A DNA stretch of 64,000 bases, from positions 1 through 64,000 of the forward strand of contig VRUJ01000023.1 of assembly GCA_019456165.1 (NCBI GenBank), given 5' to 3'. Source of the DNA: Chloroflexota bacterium (GTDB lineage: Bacteria; Chloroflexota; Anaerolineae; Anaerolineales; UBA11579). Position 1 is the stretch's first letter; each line of letters starts with the position of its first letter. Under the pieces are notes generated by a model. The model worked only from the letters and a program-made list of their open reading frames with translations. It was not told the DNA's origin and made no database searches. Shown here piece after piece: positions 1 through 7,803 of this stretch. The translations under genes were made by a program, and so were the position numbers.

Positions 1-11
1 TTCCTCGTATG

Positions 12-46
12 TGGTTTTCGGTAAACCATACTTTACTCGAAAACCA
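12..46 (+). terminator. stem-loop at left edge, possible terminator
   Basis: The 9-base arms at 12-20 and 38-46 are perfectly complementary. The helix continues with 21-25 against 32-36, leaving one bulged base and a 6-base loop. No clear T-run follows, only a short T-rich stretch. It could end a gene lying to the left of the window or be an intergenic palindrome. Confidence 0.35.
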
Positions 47-79
47 TGCCGTTTTATTCAAACTGTCTGGTAGCTAAAA

Positions 80-1225
80 ATCAAACTCAAAAATCATAAA
101 ACAATTCTGCTGATAATCGCGGGAGTATTGCTCGCTGCTTGTGGGCAGACAAGCATTGACCAGATCCCAACCGTAATTACTCAAACTCCAAGGCCGACTT
201 CCACCCAACCAATCCCTACTCGCACTAGCGTTCCATCTCCGACTCTGGATTATAGCGAAACTCGTTGGAGTAACACCCAAACAGCAATAGCTTTGACCGG
301 CACCGCATTGCAGCAAATCACACACATCCCAATCCGTACCCCTCTCCCCGCCGTGACAAAATATCCAACGATGGGCTCCAGCCCTACAAGTAGACCCGTA
401 CTCCCCTTAATCGAGCATGAGTGGGTACCAGAACCTGTTTTGGTTGAAAGGGGATACAATGATGGAGATGGGGGAATTAGTATTGATTATCCACCTTACC
501 TGAGACTTTATGGCGACGGGATGTTAGTCATGTCTATATATCGTGAAGAATTCGGGTACCGCCCAATGTATAAAAATCTAGCGCGTGGCGAAGTTTGTCG
601 ACTACTTAATTCCATAGATCAGACAGGGTTTTTGAATTACGATCCAAGGATTTATCAATCCCCATTTGATGGTGGGGGAGAAAACTATATTAAGGTTGAA
701 TCTTGGCGATCAAATTATATCTCCCATACAGAATTAGCTGGATTTATTAATGGCATGTGGTATGAATTCTTTGAGGAACTAGGAAGGATCGAAGATTCTC
801 CAGTAATTTTACCGGCTTTGAAAGATACTTATCGATTGTTAGCCAATTATGAGCCAGATGGTATGCGCTCGTATTATCCACAAAATATGATCGTCTGGCT
901 CTTAGAAGCCTATACAGATGACCCCGGAGAACCTTGGCCTTTATCATCCATTTCCTTAAATGAATTGTTGGAACAAAGGAATAGTGATTATGAGGAAATT
1001 CCAATAATCATTGGTGATCCGAATATTGGAGAATGGTTTAACCAAATAGATAATGGCATATATTACCAGGGGAATTTACGCCTCGACATCTATGCCCGCC
1101 CAATGTGGCCGTACGAAATACTGGGCGAATCTGGAACACTTCTTCCAGACCCTAACGCGGAGTTACCCACTGATCCGATCAGCTGCTATCCTTCTGACGG
1201 CGTACTGCCAATTCCTACTGAATGA
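80..1225 (+). CDS. lipoprotein of unknown function with a non-ATG start
   Basis: The frame is open from 74. It encodes a typical lipoprotein signal: a Lys-rich n-region, the hydrophobic stretch ILLIIAGVLLAAC, and a lipobox cysteine at about residue 20. After the cysteine come roughly 80 residues rich in Thr, Pro and Ser, a spacer seen in many Chloroflexota surface lipoproteins, and then a globular domain of about 270 residues that I do not recognise. No ATG, GTG or TTG lies before the signal peptide. The first TTG, at 128, would begin inside the hydrophobic core and remove the charged n-region. ATC at 80 gives the best N-terminus, so the start is either non-canonical or altered by one base. 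The protein is probably anchored in the outer leaflet of the cytoplasmic membrane. Its function is unknown. Confidence 0.6.
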   Translation: MKLKNHKTILLIIAGVLLAACGQTSIDQIPTVITQTPRPTSTQPIPTRTSVPSPTLDYSETRWSNTQTAIALTGTALQQITHIPIRTPLPAVTKYPTMGSSPTSRPVLPLIEHEWVPEPVLVERGYNDGDGGISIDYPPYLRLYGDGMLVMSIYREEFGYRPMYKNLARGEVCRLLNSIDQTGFLNYDPRIYQSPFDGGGENYIKVESWRSNYISHTELAGFINGMWYEFFEELGRIEDSPVILPALKDTYRLLANYEPDGMRSYYPQNMIVWLLEAYTDDPGEPWPLSSISLNELLEQRNSDYEEIPIIIGDPNIGEWFNQIDNGIYYQGNLRLDIYARPMWPYEILGESGTLLPDPNAELPTDPISCYPSDGVLPIPTE

Positions 1226-1275
1226 ATAATCCAGCAAGCAAGTAAATTAGGTTTTAATTTCATTTCACAAGACAT

Positions 1276-2532
1276 TCAATCCCCCACCACCCCTGCCAAC
1301 ACTGCTTCATCACCGTTGTAACGCCGCAATTGGGGCCAGCGCCTGTTTATCCAAGCTACGCTGAAAACGCATAATATCCCCCCACTGAACACCGCAATTG
1401 GCGCGCCAAAGAATTGCGCTGCTAATCCTGCCTCCACCTCGCCCAATTGCGGACCGCCCATAAAAAAGATCTGATTAATACTGGTCATGCGACCGCGCAT
1501 ATAATCCGGGGTCTGCATTTGACGGGCAGTCCGGCGAATGATCGCGCTTACCGTATCCCCCGCCCCCACGAACATCAAGGCAAACATGGCTAGAACAAAA
1601 TTGTTCGCTATCCCAAATATGGCCGTGGCGATCCCATAGACCACTACCGAGACCAGCATCACACGGCCTTGGCGGCGGATGTCACCCAACTGGGATATCA
1701 CTATTGCTGCCAGAGCAGCGCCAATAAACTCGGCAGCCGACAACCAACCATACCCCATTTCCCCCACTACGAGGATATCTCTGGCGAATATGGGCAGCAA
1801 AGCTGTTGCAGATGAAAAGAAAGTGGCCACAAAATCTAATAACATGGAAGATAAAATAATAGGTTTCTGGGCAATGAAACGCACTCCCTCGCGGATGGCA
1901 GGCAAGTTGATGCCCCTTTGCGCGGACGTATCCTGCTCTTGAGCCACCGGCCCCATCAAGTATAGGGCGGCAATGATCCCTAAATAGGAAACCGCGTTGA
2001 ACAGATAAGTGTAAGGCTGCCCTAACCATGGGGTTGCTAAAACTATTCCGGTCAACATCGGACCGACGATGGCGCCGGTAGTATAAGCAATAGCCTGCAT
2101 ACTGAATGCGTTTGGCAGAACTTTAGCGGGTACCAAATTGGGTGTTAGGGATTGGCGTGCGGGTAGATCAAAAGAAAATGCTGCTGCCTGTATCGCCGTA
2201 AACGCATATATATGCCATAAACTTAAAACATCAAATAAGGTCATTAAACCCAACGTCAGAGCGATCAATACTTGCACCGACTGAGTGATAAAAAGCACCC
2301 GCCGGCGATTGTAGGCATCCGCTACAGCGCCTCCGATCAAAGAAAAGATCATAATTGGCACAATTCTAGCCACACCGATGAGTCCTAATGCGATGGGCAA
2401 ATCGGTTAACTCGCGTATATGCCACAACAAGGCAAAGAACTGCATGCGTGAACCGGCTACGGATATCATATGGCCGCCCCACAGCAAGCGGAAACGTCTA
2501 TGTTTTAGCGCTGGTGGGATGCGAAGATTCAT
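1276..2532 (-). CDS. MFS transporter, 12-TM exporter-like
   Basis: A 418-residue hydrophobic protein of the major facilitator superfamily, most like the DHA3/EntS group (MFS_3-type) of drug or siderophore exporters. The N-terminal segment holds a conserved start to TM1 (FRLLWGGHMISVAGSRMQ), and the TM2-TM3 loop carries GGAVADAYNRRRVL, the family's loop motif. Length and hydrophobic profile fit 12 membrane segments. It is the last gene of a leftward run after the nadE-like gene, with a 40-base gap. The substrate cannot be read from the sequence. Confidence 0.85.
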   Translation of the reverse strand: MNLRIPPALKHRRFRLLWGGHMISVAGSRMQFFALLWHIRELTDLPIALGLIGVARIVPIMIFSLIGGAVADAYNRRRVLFITQSVQVLIALTLGLMTLFDVLSLWHIYAFTAIQAAAFSFDLPARQSLTPNLVPAKVLPNAFSMQAIAYTTGAIVGPMLTGIVLATPWLGQPYTYLFNAVSYLGIIAALYLMGPVAQEQDTSAQRGINLPAIREGVRFIAQKPIILSSMLLDFVATFFSSATALLPIFARDILVVGEMGYGWLSAAEFIGAALAAIVISQLGDIRRQGRVMLVSVVVYGIATAIFGIANNFVLAMFALMFVGAGDTVSAIIRRTARQMQTPDYMRGRMTSINQIFFMGGPQLGEVEAGLAAQFFGAPIAVFSGGILCVFSVAWINRRWPQLRRYNGDEAVLAGVVGD

Positions 2533-2572
2533 AGATATTTTATACGTTCAACTCTTTCTACGTTCTTACGCT

Positions 2573-3394
2573 TCACGTACCCCAATCGCGTAAATAAAGG
2601 AAATCATAACCAACGGTGCGGTTGCTCAATTTAGCAATAGGTGGAAGGACGCGTTTGTAATGGTTTCGCTGCACGCGTTCAAGCACTTTTCGAACAAAGT
2701 CATCTTCAAACCCTGCCTGCACACATTCTTCGGGTGTAAAGCGCTGATCGACCATTAAATACAGTAGTCTATCAACTTGCTGATAAGTAAAACCCAGTTC
2801 GTCCTCGTCGGTTTGTCCTTCCCAAAGGTCCGCAGAGGGCGGTTTGTTGATGATTTCCTCGGGTACACCAACAGCCTGGGCAAGCTGCCGCACCTGGGCT
2901 TTATACAGGTCCCCGATGGGGTTGAGCGCGCAGGCCGAATCACCATATAGAGTTGTATAACCCAGGAGTATCTCGGTCTTATTACCCGTTCCAATCACCA
3001 GGCCGTTGAAGGCAGCAGATTGGTCGTAGAGCACAGCCATACGTGTGCGTGCCATCACGTTACCGCGCCGCAGGTTATCCATTTCTGGTAATTTTTCAAA
3101 TAGCGGCTCGACCAAATCGGTTATTGGTATTGTGACGGATTGAACACCAGTCTTTTCGATCAGCAACTCAGCATGATCCAGGGAATCTTTGGATGAGGTC
3201 TTATACGGCATACACACTGCCAGCACGTTATCCGGGCCTAGGGCTTCGGCGGCCAGGGTGCAGCTCAAAGCCGAATCCACCCCGCCCGATAGGCCCACCA
3301 CACCCTTAGAAAATCCGACACGGGTGATCTCACTGTGGATGAAACCGGTCAGGATTTTTCGCGCCAAGTCGGTATTAATCTTCAAATCAGACAT
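2573..3394 (-). CDS. nadE: NAD(+) synthase, stand-alone synthetase domain
   Basis: It catalyses the last step of NAD synthesis, amidating deamido-NAD (NaAD) with ATP through an adenylated intermediate. The PP-loop SGGVDSAL lies near residue 38, and the family segments GTGNKTEILLGYTTLYGD and KPPSADLWEGQTDEDELG follow. The 273 residues match the synthetase domain alone, about half of a glutamine-dependent NadE. The glutaminase half is the separate gene just upstream (3661-4527). An ATG exists at 3406, but the ATG at 3394 has the purine-rich GGAAGA ahead of it and is preferred. A paired nitrilase subunit would supply ammonia; otherwise the enzyme would use free ammonia. Confidence 0.9.
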   Translation of the reverse strand: MSDLKINTDLARKILTGFIHSEITRVGFSKGVVGLSGGVDSALSCTLAAEALGPDNVLAVCMPYKTSSKDSLDHAELLIEKTGVQSVTIPITDLVEPLFEKLPEMDNLRRGNVMARTRMAVLYDQSAAFNGLVIGTGNKTEILLGYTTLYGDSACALNPIGDLYKAQVRQLAQAVGVPEEIINKPPSADLWEGQTDEDELGFTYQQVDRLLYLMVDQRFTPEECVQAGFEDDFVRKVLERVQRNHYKRVLPPIAKLSNRTVGYDFLYLRDWGT

Positions 3395-3524
3395 AAAATC
3401 TTCCATCTGAGTGGCAATTGTATCCGAATTTTGGAAGGGGGGTTAGATTTTGGTATGTGTGATTCAGAATAAATGAAAATCAAGGTACTTAAATCTCTCC
3501 TTTTCAGTCCATTTTCTCCAAAAA

Positions 3525-3546
3525 ACAAGGGGCTTAAGCCCATTGT
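3525..3546. repeat. 22-bp GGGCTTAAGCCC-type intergenic palindrome
   Basis: A near-perfect palindrome with ACAA/TTGT ends and a GGGCTTAAGCCC core. It is one of at least four related copies in intergenic DNA here (see 7221, 31024 and 37382). It lies in the 266-base gap between the synthetase and nitrilase genes, which otherwise shows no coding potential. Confidence 0.6.
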
Positions 3547-3660
3547 CTATGCTCCCTGTATACGCAGCTTGTCTAAGAGGCTTGCCCCAAACCCAAGGAT
3601 ATAAATTCCTACCAAAAACGAATCCCCCAGTCTGCTAACAGTTATACATTTGCTGTGGAT

Positions 3661-4527
3661 TTACCGATTTCCCAGATCCCTTTTTTCCAATATGCGTTGT
3701 AATTCCTTCTGCATCATTCCAGTGCGTTCGTCGCGCAGCAAAGGAATTTTGGAACGCGTGTGGTGAATTTTCTTGAGATCAACCTCGGTTATGGTGAGCG
3801 CTTCTTCGTGATATGGGCCTTTTACGACCAACTCCCCGTCTGGGTCATACAATGTTGCCCCGCCCCAAAAGCTGATGCCGTCCTCAAAACCTACCCGGTT
3901 GGTGTGGGCGACAAAGGTTGTAAAAAGGCTGGCATATGCCTGGTTGATGTGCTCCACCCAGCGCGCCGATTCTAGTTGAGGGGCTTCGCCCAAACCGCGC
4001 CCAGGAGATGCGGAATGGAAAAGCATCAAGTCTGCCCCGTCCAGCCACAACAAATAAGGCGGCGAGGCATGCCAGAAATCTTCACACGTCAGCACACCTA
4101 CGCGGCCAAAACGCGTATCAAAAGCCTGAACGGTATCCCCCCAAGCAAAAAAGCGGCCTTCATCGAACATACCGTATGTGGGCAAGTATACTTTGTGGTG
4201 CACGTGGATCATTTCACCACGCGAGAGATAAGCTGTGGCAATGAAAAATCGGTGTCTGGAATCCTCATCTACAAATCCAACTACAATGTCCATATCTTTA
4301 CTGGCTTGCAGCAATGGGCCGAAGGTTTGATCATCTTTCGACGGGCGTCGGACAACACTCGGAACCAGGTCCTGGAGCATGTATCCGGTGAGCGAAAGTT
4401 CTGGGAAGACGAGCAGGTCTACACCGGATCCTTGAGCATCCTTAATGTAATCCAGATGTTTTACGAGATTTGCTTCCACATTTCCAAGGCTGGTATTTAT
4501 TTGGGCGAGAGCGAGAGATAACTTCAT
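3661..4527 (-). CDS. nitrilase-superfamily amidohydrolase, probable glutaminase subunit of NAD synthetase
   Basis: A carbon-nitrogen hydrolase of about 288 residues. The catalytic Glu-Lys-Cys set is visible: Glu in LLVFPELSLTGY (near residue 45), Lys in HHKVYLPTYGMFDEGRFF (near 115), and Cys in GVLTCEDFWH (near 150). The YGMFDEGR signature is that of the glutaminase domain of glutamine-dependent NAD synthetases. There that domain hydrolyses glutamine and passes ammonia to the synthetase domain. The next gene on the same strand is a stand-alone synthetase, so the two probably act as one split enzyme. The ATG at 4527 (MKLSLALAQ) is chosen over one at 4533, which lies inside a tandem octamer repeat. 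A free-standing amidase is the alternative. Confidence 0.85.
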   Translation of the reverse strand: MKLSLALAQINTSLGNVEANLVKHLDYIKDAQGSGVDLLVFPELSLTGYMLQDLVPSVVRRPSKDDQTFGPLLQASKDMDIVVGFVDEDSRHRFFIATAYLSRGEMIHVHHKVYLPTYGMFDEGRFFAWGDTVQAFDTRFGRVGVLTCEDFWHASPPYLLWLDGADLMLFHSASPGRGLGEAPQLESARWVEHINQAYASLFTTFVAHTNRVGFEDGISFWGGATLYDPDGELVVKGPYHEEALTITEVDLKKIHHTRSKIPLLRDERTGMMQKELQRILEKRDLGNR

Positions 4528-4623
4528 AGTCATATAGTCATTTAGTCAAATAGTCGTTTAGTCATTTAGTCGTTTAGCCATTTAGCCATTTAGCCATTTG
4601 GTCGATTGGTCATTTGGTCGTTT
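4528..4623. repeat. tandem array of an 8-bp unit, 12 copies
   Basis: Twelve back-to-back octamers with consensus AGTCATTT and variants AGCCATTT, AGTCGTTT and GGTCATTT. The array begins directly at the nitrilase start codon and fills most of the gap to the Lgt-like gene. Its position, immediately upstream of the nitrilase gene on the minus strand, means that copy number would change the promoter or leader length. Confidence 0.9.
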
Positions 4624-4637
4624 AGGGACAAAACTGG

Positions 4638-5417
4638 TTAATCTCTATCTAATACCGAAACTGACGACTCGGATTCATCCAGCTTGAAATTATTTATTGC
4701 CAGTAAGCTGAGCAACCCAAAGGCGGCAAATAGAATTGCCGCCCAGGCATCCCAGCGTAGTCCGTTCCATACTGGCATCGGGTCAGCGCGCAAATATGTA
4801 AGCGCGAACATGACCACTGATACTCCAATCATGTAGATGCAGGCAGCCTGTCCTGGTAAACGAAATGACCGGCGCTTTTTCTCGACCAACCAGAATAAGG
4901 ACAAAGTGAGCAGCGCTCCCACAAGCTGTACCGGCCAACGCTCACTCACCACACCCCATTCATCAACAGCCGGTAGTGTCCACCATGAACTTGATTCAAT
5001 TCCATAAGCATATCCGGTCAACCAGGAGCCCATCCAGGCGCTTACCGCCAGGCTGGCCCCTAATGGCAACAACACATCCGCAAGCACACCAGCAGGCATT
5101 TTTCTTTTGCGGGCGAGGACAAATAAGGCAAGCACTCCCCCTGCCAAAGCGCCAGGCCAGGAAAGCCCTCCACGATACAGCTCAAAGATTTCGATAACAT
5201 TTCGACGAAAATACGCCCATTGACCCACAGTGTAAGCAATTCTCGCCCCTATAAGAGCCGCCAACAGCACCCACAAGCCCACATCCAGGTAGAAACGCCT
5301 ATGCTTTTCTTCAGATTGTTTGGCGATCCTCCAAAGACCTACACTAGAACCTATTGCCATGAGCAACGAAAAACTGTACACCGGAATAGAACCAGGGAGA
5401 TAAAATGCGATATTCAC
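4638..5417 (-). CDS. prolipoprotein diacylglyceryl transferase-like membrane protein
   Basis: About 259 residues with around seven membrane segments. GARIAYTVGQW and GGLSWPGALAGG resemble the Lgt motifs around the phosphatidylglycerol pocket; the usual family form is GGLSWHGG(L)xGG, so Pro replaces His here. Lgt transfers diacylglycerol from phosphatidylglycerol to the lipobox Cys of prolipoproteins. Many lipoproteins are encoded in this window. The frame is open to 5615, but that part would overlap the divergent nfeD gene and is not family-like. GTG at 5417 (V/M-NIAFYLPGSIPVYSF) fits the family N-terminus. The Pro-for-His change and general divergence leave open a non-canonical Lgt paralogue. 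Confidence 0.7.
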   Translation of the reverse strand: MNIAFYLPGSIPVYSFSLLMAIGSSVGLWRIAKQSEEKHRRFYLDVGLWVLLAALIGARIAYTVGQWAYFRRNVIEIFELYRGGLSWPGALAGGVLALFVLARKRKMPAGVLADVLLPLGASLAVSAWMGSWLTGYAYGIESSSWWTLPAVDEWGVVSERWPVQLVGALLTLSLFWLVEKKRRSFRLPGQAACIYMIGVSVVMFALTYLRADPMPVWNGLRWDAWAAILFAAFGLLSLLAINNFKLDESESSVSVLDRD

Positions 5418-5439
5418 AGGTGAATCATACCACGCACAA

Positions 5440-5468
5440 TTGTAATTATGCTCATGAGCAAGTATAAT
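5440..5468 (+). promoter_or_regulatory. sigma70-type promoter for nfeD-slipin
   Basis: TTGTAA at 5440-5445 and TATAAT at 5463-5468 are separated by exactly 17 bases. Transcription would start near 5475, upstream of the GGAGG ribosome site at 5511-5515 and the nfeD ATG at 5521. Confidence 0.7.
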
Positions 5469-5520
5469 TATTGAGATTATCTTAATCGCTAATTTGTTCT
5501 TGTCAAATTGGGAGGACAAG

Positions 5521-6126
5521 ATGGATTTTTTTATTAGTACAAACTTCGCTTTCCTGATCATAATAGCAGGAGTCTTGCTATCAGTTTTTGCCATTCTGAC
5601 TCCTGGAACAGGCATCTTCGAATTGGGCGCGCTGTTGGCCTACGTGTTGGCAGGTTGGGCGATATTCAATCAACCGATCAATATTTGGGCTCTGGGCATC
5701 CTTGTGCTGGGTGTGTTTCCCTTTTTGCTGGCTGTGCGGCGCACAAAACAGCGCGCCAACCTGGTCGTTTCTTCTTTAGCTTTAATAATCGGCTCTGCAT
5801 TTTTATTTCGCGGGGAAGGGTGGCAGCCAGGTGTGCATCCTGTTCTGGCGGCTGTTGGCTCAATTTCAGCAGGCGGGTTGTTATGGCTGATGACTGTAAA
5901 GATACTAGATGCGGAAGCTGCCGGCCTGGCCCATGATATGACCAAAATAATTGGTGCGTGTGGAGAAGCGCGCACCGACATCCATAGTGAAGGTTCTGTG
6001 TATGTTTTGGGCGAAATGTGGACAGCGCGTAGTGGTTCACTCATAAAGAATGGCAGCAAAGTGCGTGTGTTAGGACGCGAAGGATTTATATTGGATGTTG
6101 AAACGGTTGAAAATGGAAAGGATTAA
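5521..6126 (+). CDS. NfeD-like membrane protein
   Basis: A 201-residue protein with about four N-terminal membrane segments (residues 5-110) and a C-terminal soluble part. That part contains GEARTDIHSEGSVYVLGEMWTA..., the OB-fold pattern of NfeD C-terminal domains. NfeD proteins pair with SPFH/slipin proteins in membrane microdomains, and the next gene is a slipin, which supports the call. The ATG at 5521 has a strong GGAGG 6 bases upstream; an ATG 27 bases earlier in frame lacks one. No ClpP-like protease domain is present, so this is the short form (NfeD1b type). Confidence 0.85.
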   Translation: MDFFISTNFAFLIIIAGVLLSVFAILTPGTGIFELGALLAYVLAGWAIFNQPINIWALGILVLGVFPFLLAVRRTKQRANLVVSSLALIIGSAFLFRGEGWQPGVHPVLAAVGSISAGGLLWLMTVKILDAEAAGLAHDMTKIIGACGEARTDIHSEGSVYVLGEMWTARSGSLIKNGSKVRVLGREGFILDVETVENGKD

Positions 6127-6218
6127 TATATGACTCAATTTCACACCTTTTACCGAAAAAGACCCTTAGGGTCTCAAAATATTTGGTTCACCAAGATAAT
6201 TTACCAAGGAGGTAAATA

Positions 6219-7103
6219 ATGGAAGTTTATTTATGTTTAACCGGGGTTATCGTCCTGGTTGGTCTGTTCCTCGTGGCCAGCGCTATCCGTGTCGTACCAG
6301 AATACATGCGTTTGGTAGTCTTCCGTTTGGGCCGAGTTATCGATGAAAAAGGTCCCGGATTGGTTTTCTTAATCCCAATTCTCGATAAACCCGTGAGGGT
6401 GGATCTGCGCGAAGCGATACGCGAGATCCCCCACCAGACGGCCATCACCAAAGACAATGCCAGCATCGCAGTGGATTTCATATGGTACTTTAGGGTTTTA
6501 AACCCAGCCGACAGCGTTATACAGGTGGGCAATTTTGAAAAAGCGGCTGAGGGTATGGCGACCACCACCTTGCGCGCCGTAATTGGTGGAATATTATTAG
6601 ACGACGTGCTTTCGGAACGCGAACACATCAATAATATGCTGCGCACACGCCTGGATGAAGTCACCGAGAGATGGGGTGTCAAAGTGACCAACGTTGAGAT
6701 CCGCGAGATCGTACCCCCGCGCGAGATCCAGGATGCTATGAACCGCCAGATGTCCGCGGAGCGCGACCGCCGCGCCCAGGTAACAGACTCTACTGGTCAG
6801 AAAGAGGCCGCAGTCAACATCGCAGATGGAGAAAAGCAGGCTGCCATTCTGCGCGCTGAAGGTCAAAGACAGAGCTCGATCCTCGTAGCGGAGGGTGAAC
6901 GCGAAGCCCAGCTGCTGCGCGCCGAAGGTTTTGCCAACGCGCTGGATAAGATCTACGAAAGTGCGCAAAACGTGGATACAAAAACAATGACGCTACAGTA
7001 CTTTGAAACCCTCAAAGATATGGGTGCCAGCTCAGCAACAAAATTCATTTTCCCGATGGAGTTTACCAGCATGCTGAGCGACTTTATCGGTTCGCGGAAA
7101 TAG
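6219..7103 (+). CDS. SPFH/Band 7 slipin (stomatin-like protein)
   Basis: A 294-residue protein. An N-terminal membrane anchor (residues 5-25) is followed by a stomatin-type Band 7 domain (VVPEYMRLVVFRLGRV...GPGLVFLIPILDK) and an Ala/Glu/Arg-rich coiled coil (about 170-250) ending in a short hydrophobic segment. Slipins oligomerise at the membrane and work with NfeD, encoded just upstream. A near-ideal AAGGAGGT site lies 7 bases before the ATG. The 92-base gap from nfeD contains a weak 6-bp hairpin (6160-6174), and the two genes are likely cotranscribed. Confidence 0.92.
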   Translation: MEVYLCLTGVIVLVGLFLVASAIRVVPEYMRLVVFRLGRVIDEKGPGLVFLIPILDKPVRVDLREAIREIPHQTAITKDNASIAVDFIWYFRVLNPADSVIQVGNFEKAAEGMATTTLRAVIGGILLDDVLSEREHINNMLRTRLDEVTERWGVKVTNVEIREIVPPREIQDAMNRQMSAERDRRAQVTDSTGQKEAAVNIADGEKQAAILRAEGQRQSSILVAEGEREAQLLRAEGFANALDKIYESAQNVDTKTMTLQYFETLKDMGASSATKFIFPMEFTSMLSDFIGSRK

Positions 7104-7118
7104 AATAGTGAGTGAAAT

Positions 7119-7150
7119 GAGGGATGCCGCAGAATACTGCGGCATCCCTC
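7119..7150 (+). terminator. strong hairpin after the slipin gene
   Basis: A perfect 14-bp stem (7119-7132 with 7137-7150) and an AATA loop lie 16 bases after the slipin stop. No U-tract follows, so it may act as a 3'-end stabiliser or a factor-dependent end rather than a classical intrinsic terminator. Confidence 0.65.
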
Positions 7151-7220
7151 CAGGATTAACATATTTAGGCCTTACGAAAAACTCAGATACTTATATGCAT
7201 TTAGGTTTCTTTTGTATATA

Positions 7221-7242
7221 ACAAGGGGTTTAAACCCTTTGT
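7221..7242. repeat. 22-bp GGGTTTAAACCC-type intergenic palindrome
   Basis: A 12-bp perfect core (7226-7237) with ACAA/TTGT flanks. It belongs to the same family as the copy at 3525. Confidence 0.6.
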
Positions 7243-7303
7243 CTTTGACAGAGAACTACTGAATTGCGTCAGTCCAGATATTAAAAGGCTCAACAAAATT
7301 TTT

Positions 7304-7774
7304 ATGGACCAAAGCATTGCTATCACCTCAGGCAGCACGGCTGCAATCCAAACCGCTTCCTGGCACGATCTCACTCCAATCCGCGAATTGGAACGGTTGT
7401 GTTTCCCGCAGGACGCCTGGCCTTGGTTAGATATGCTCGGTGTGCTGACACTGCCCAGCATGGTGAGCCTAAAAGCAGTTGAAGGCGATAAAATCACCGG
7501 TTTTGTGGCTGCGGATATCAAACGCAGGAGGCGCTTCGCTTGGATTGCGACAATCTGTGTCCACCCAAAAAACCGCGGGCAAGGTATAGGCACAGCGCTA
7601 TTAAATAACTGTGAAGATAAGTTAACGGTACCACGCGTGCGATTGAGCGTACGGGCTTCAAATTCCACGGCGATCAAACTATATTCACATTCCGGATACG
7701 TCCAGACTGATATTTGGAAGCGTTATTACAGAGGGGGAGAGGATGCTGTGGTAATGGAAAAAAATATCAACTAA
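7304..7774 (+). CDS. GNAT acetyltransferase, RimI-like
   Basis: A 156-residue GNAT-fold protein. The acetyl-CoA loop is in VHPKNRGQGIGTALL (the R/Q-x-x-G-x-G/A pattern, near residue 95). The tail ...LYSHSGY...YYRGGEDAVVMEK matches RimI-type N-alpha-acetyltransferases, which modify the N-terminus of ribosomal protein S18 and other proteins. The N-terminus reads IRELERLCFPQDAW, again family-like. A different acceptor remains possible, because GNAT substrates cannot be read from sequence. Confidence 0.8.
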   Translation: MDQSIAITSGSTAAIQTASWHDLTPIRELERLCFPQDAWPWLDMLGVLTLPSMVSLKAVEGDKITGFVAADIKRRRRFAWIATICVHPKNRGQGIGTALLNNCEDKLTVPRVRLSVRASNSTAIKLYSHSGYVQTDIWKRYYRGGEDAVVMEKNIN

Positions 7775-7803
7775 ATTCTAAGGGTATTGCAAATTAAATA
7801 ACA

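Noticed and set aside
3976-4521. 181-codon plus-strand frame
   Set aside because: Entirely antisense to the nitrilase gene, whose catalytic residues are intact.
4528-4623. Possible CRISPR array
   Set aside because: The 8-bp units are contiguous with no spacers, so this is a simple tandem repeat.
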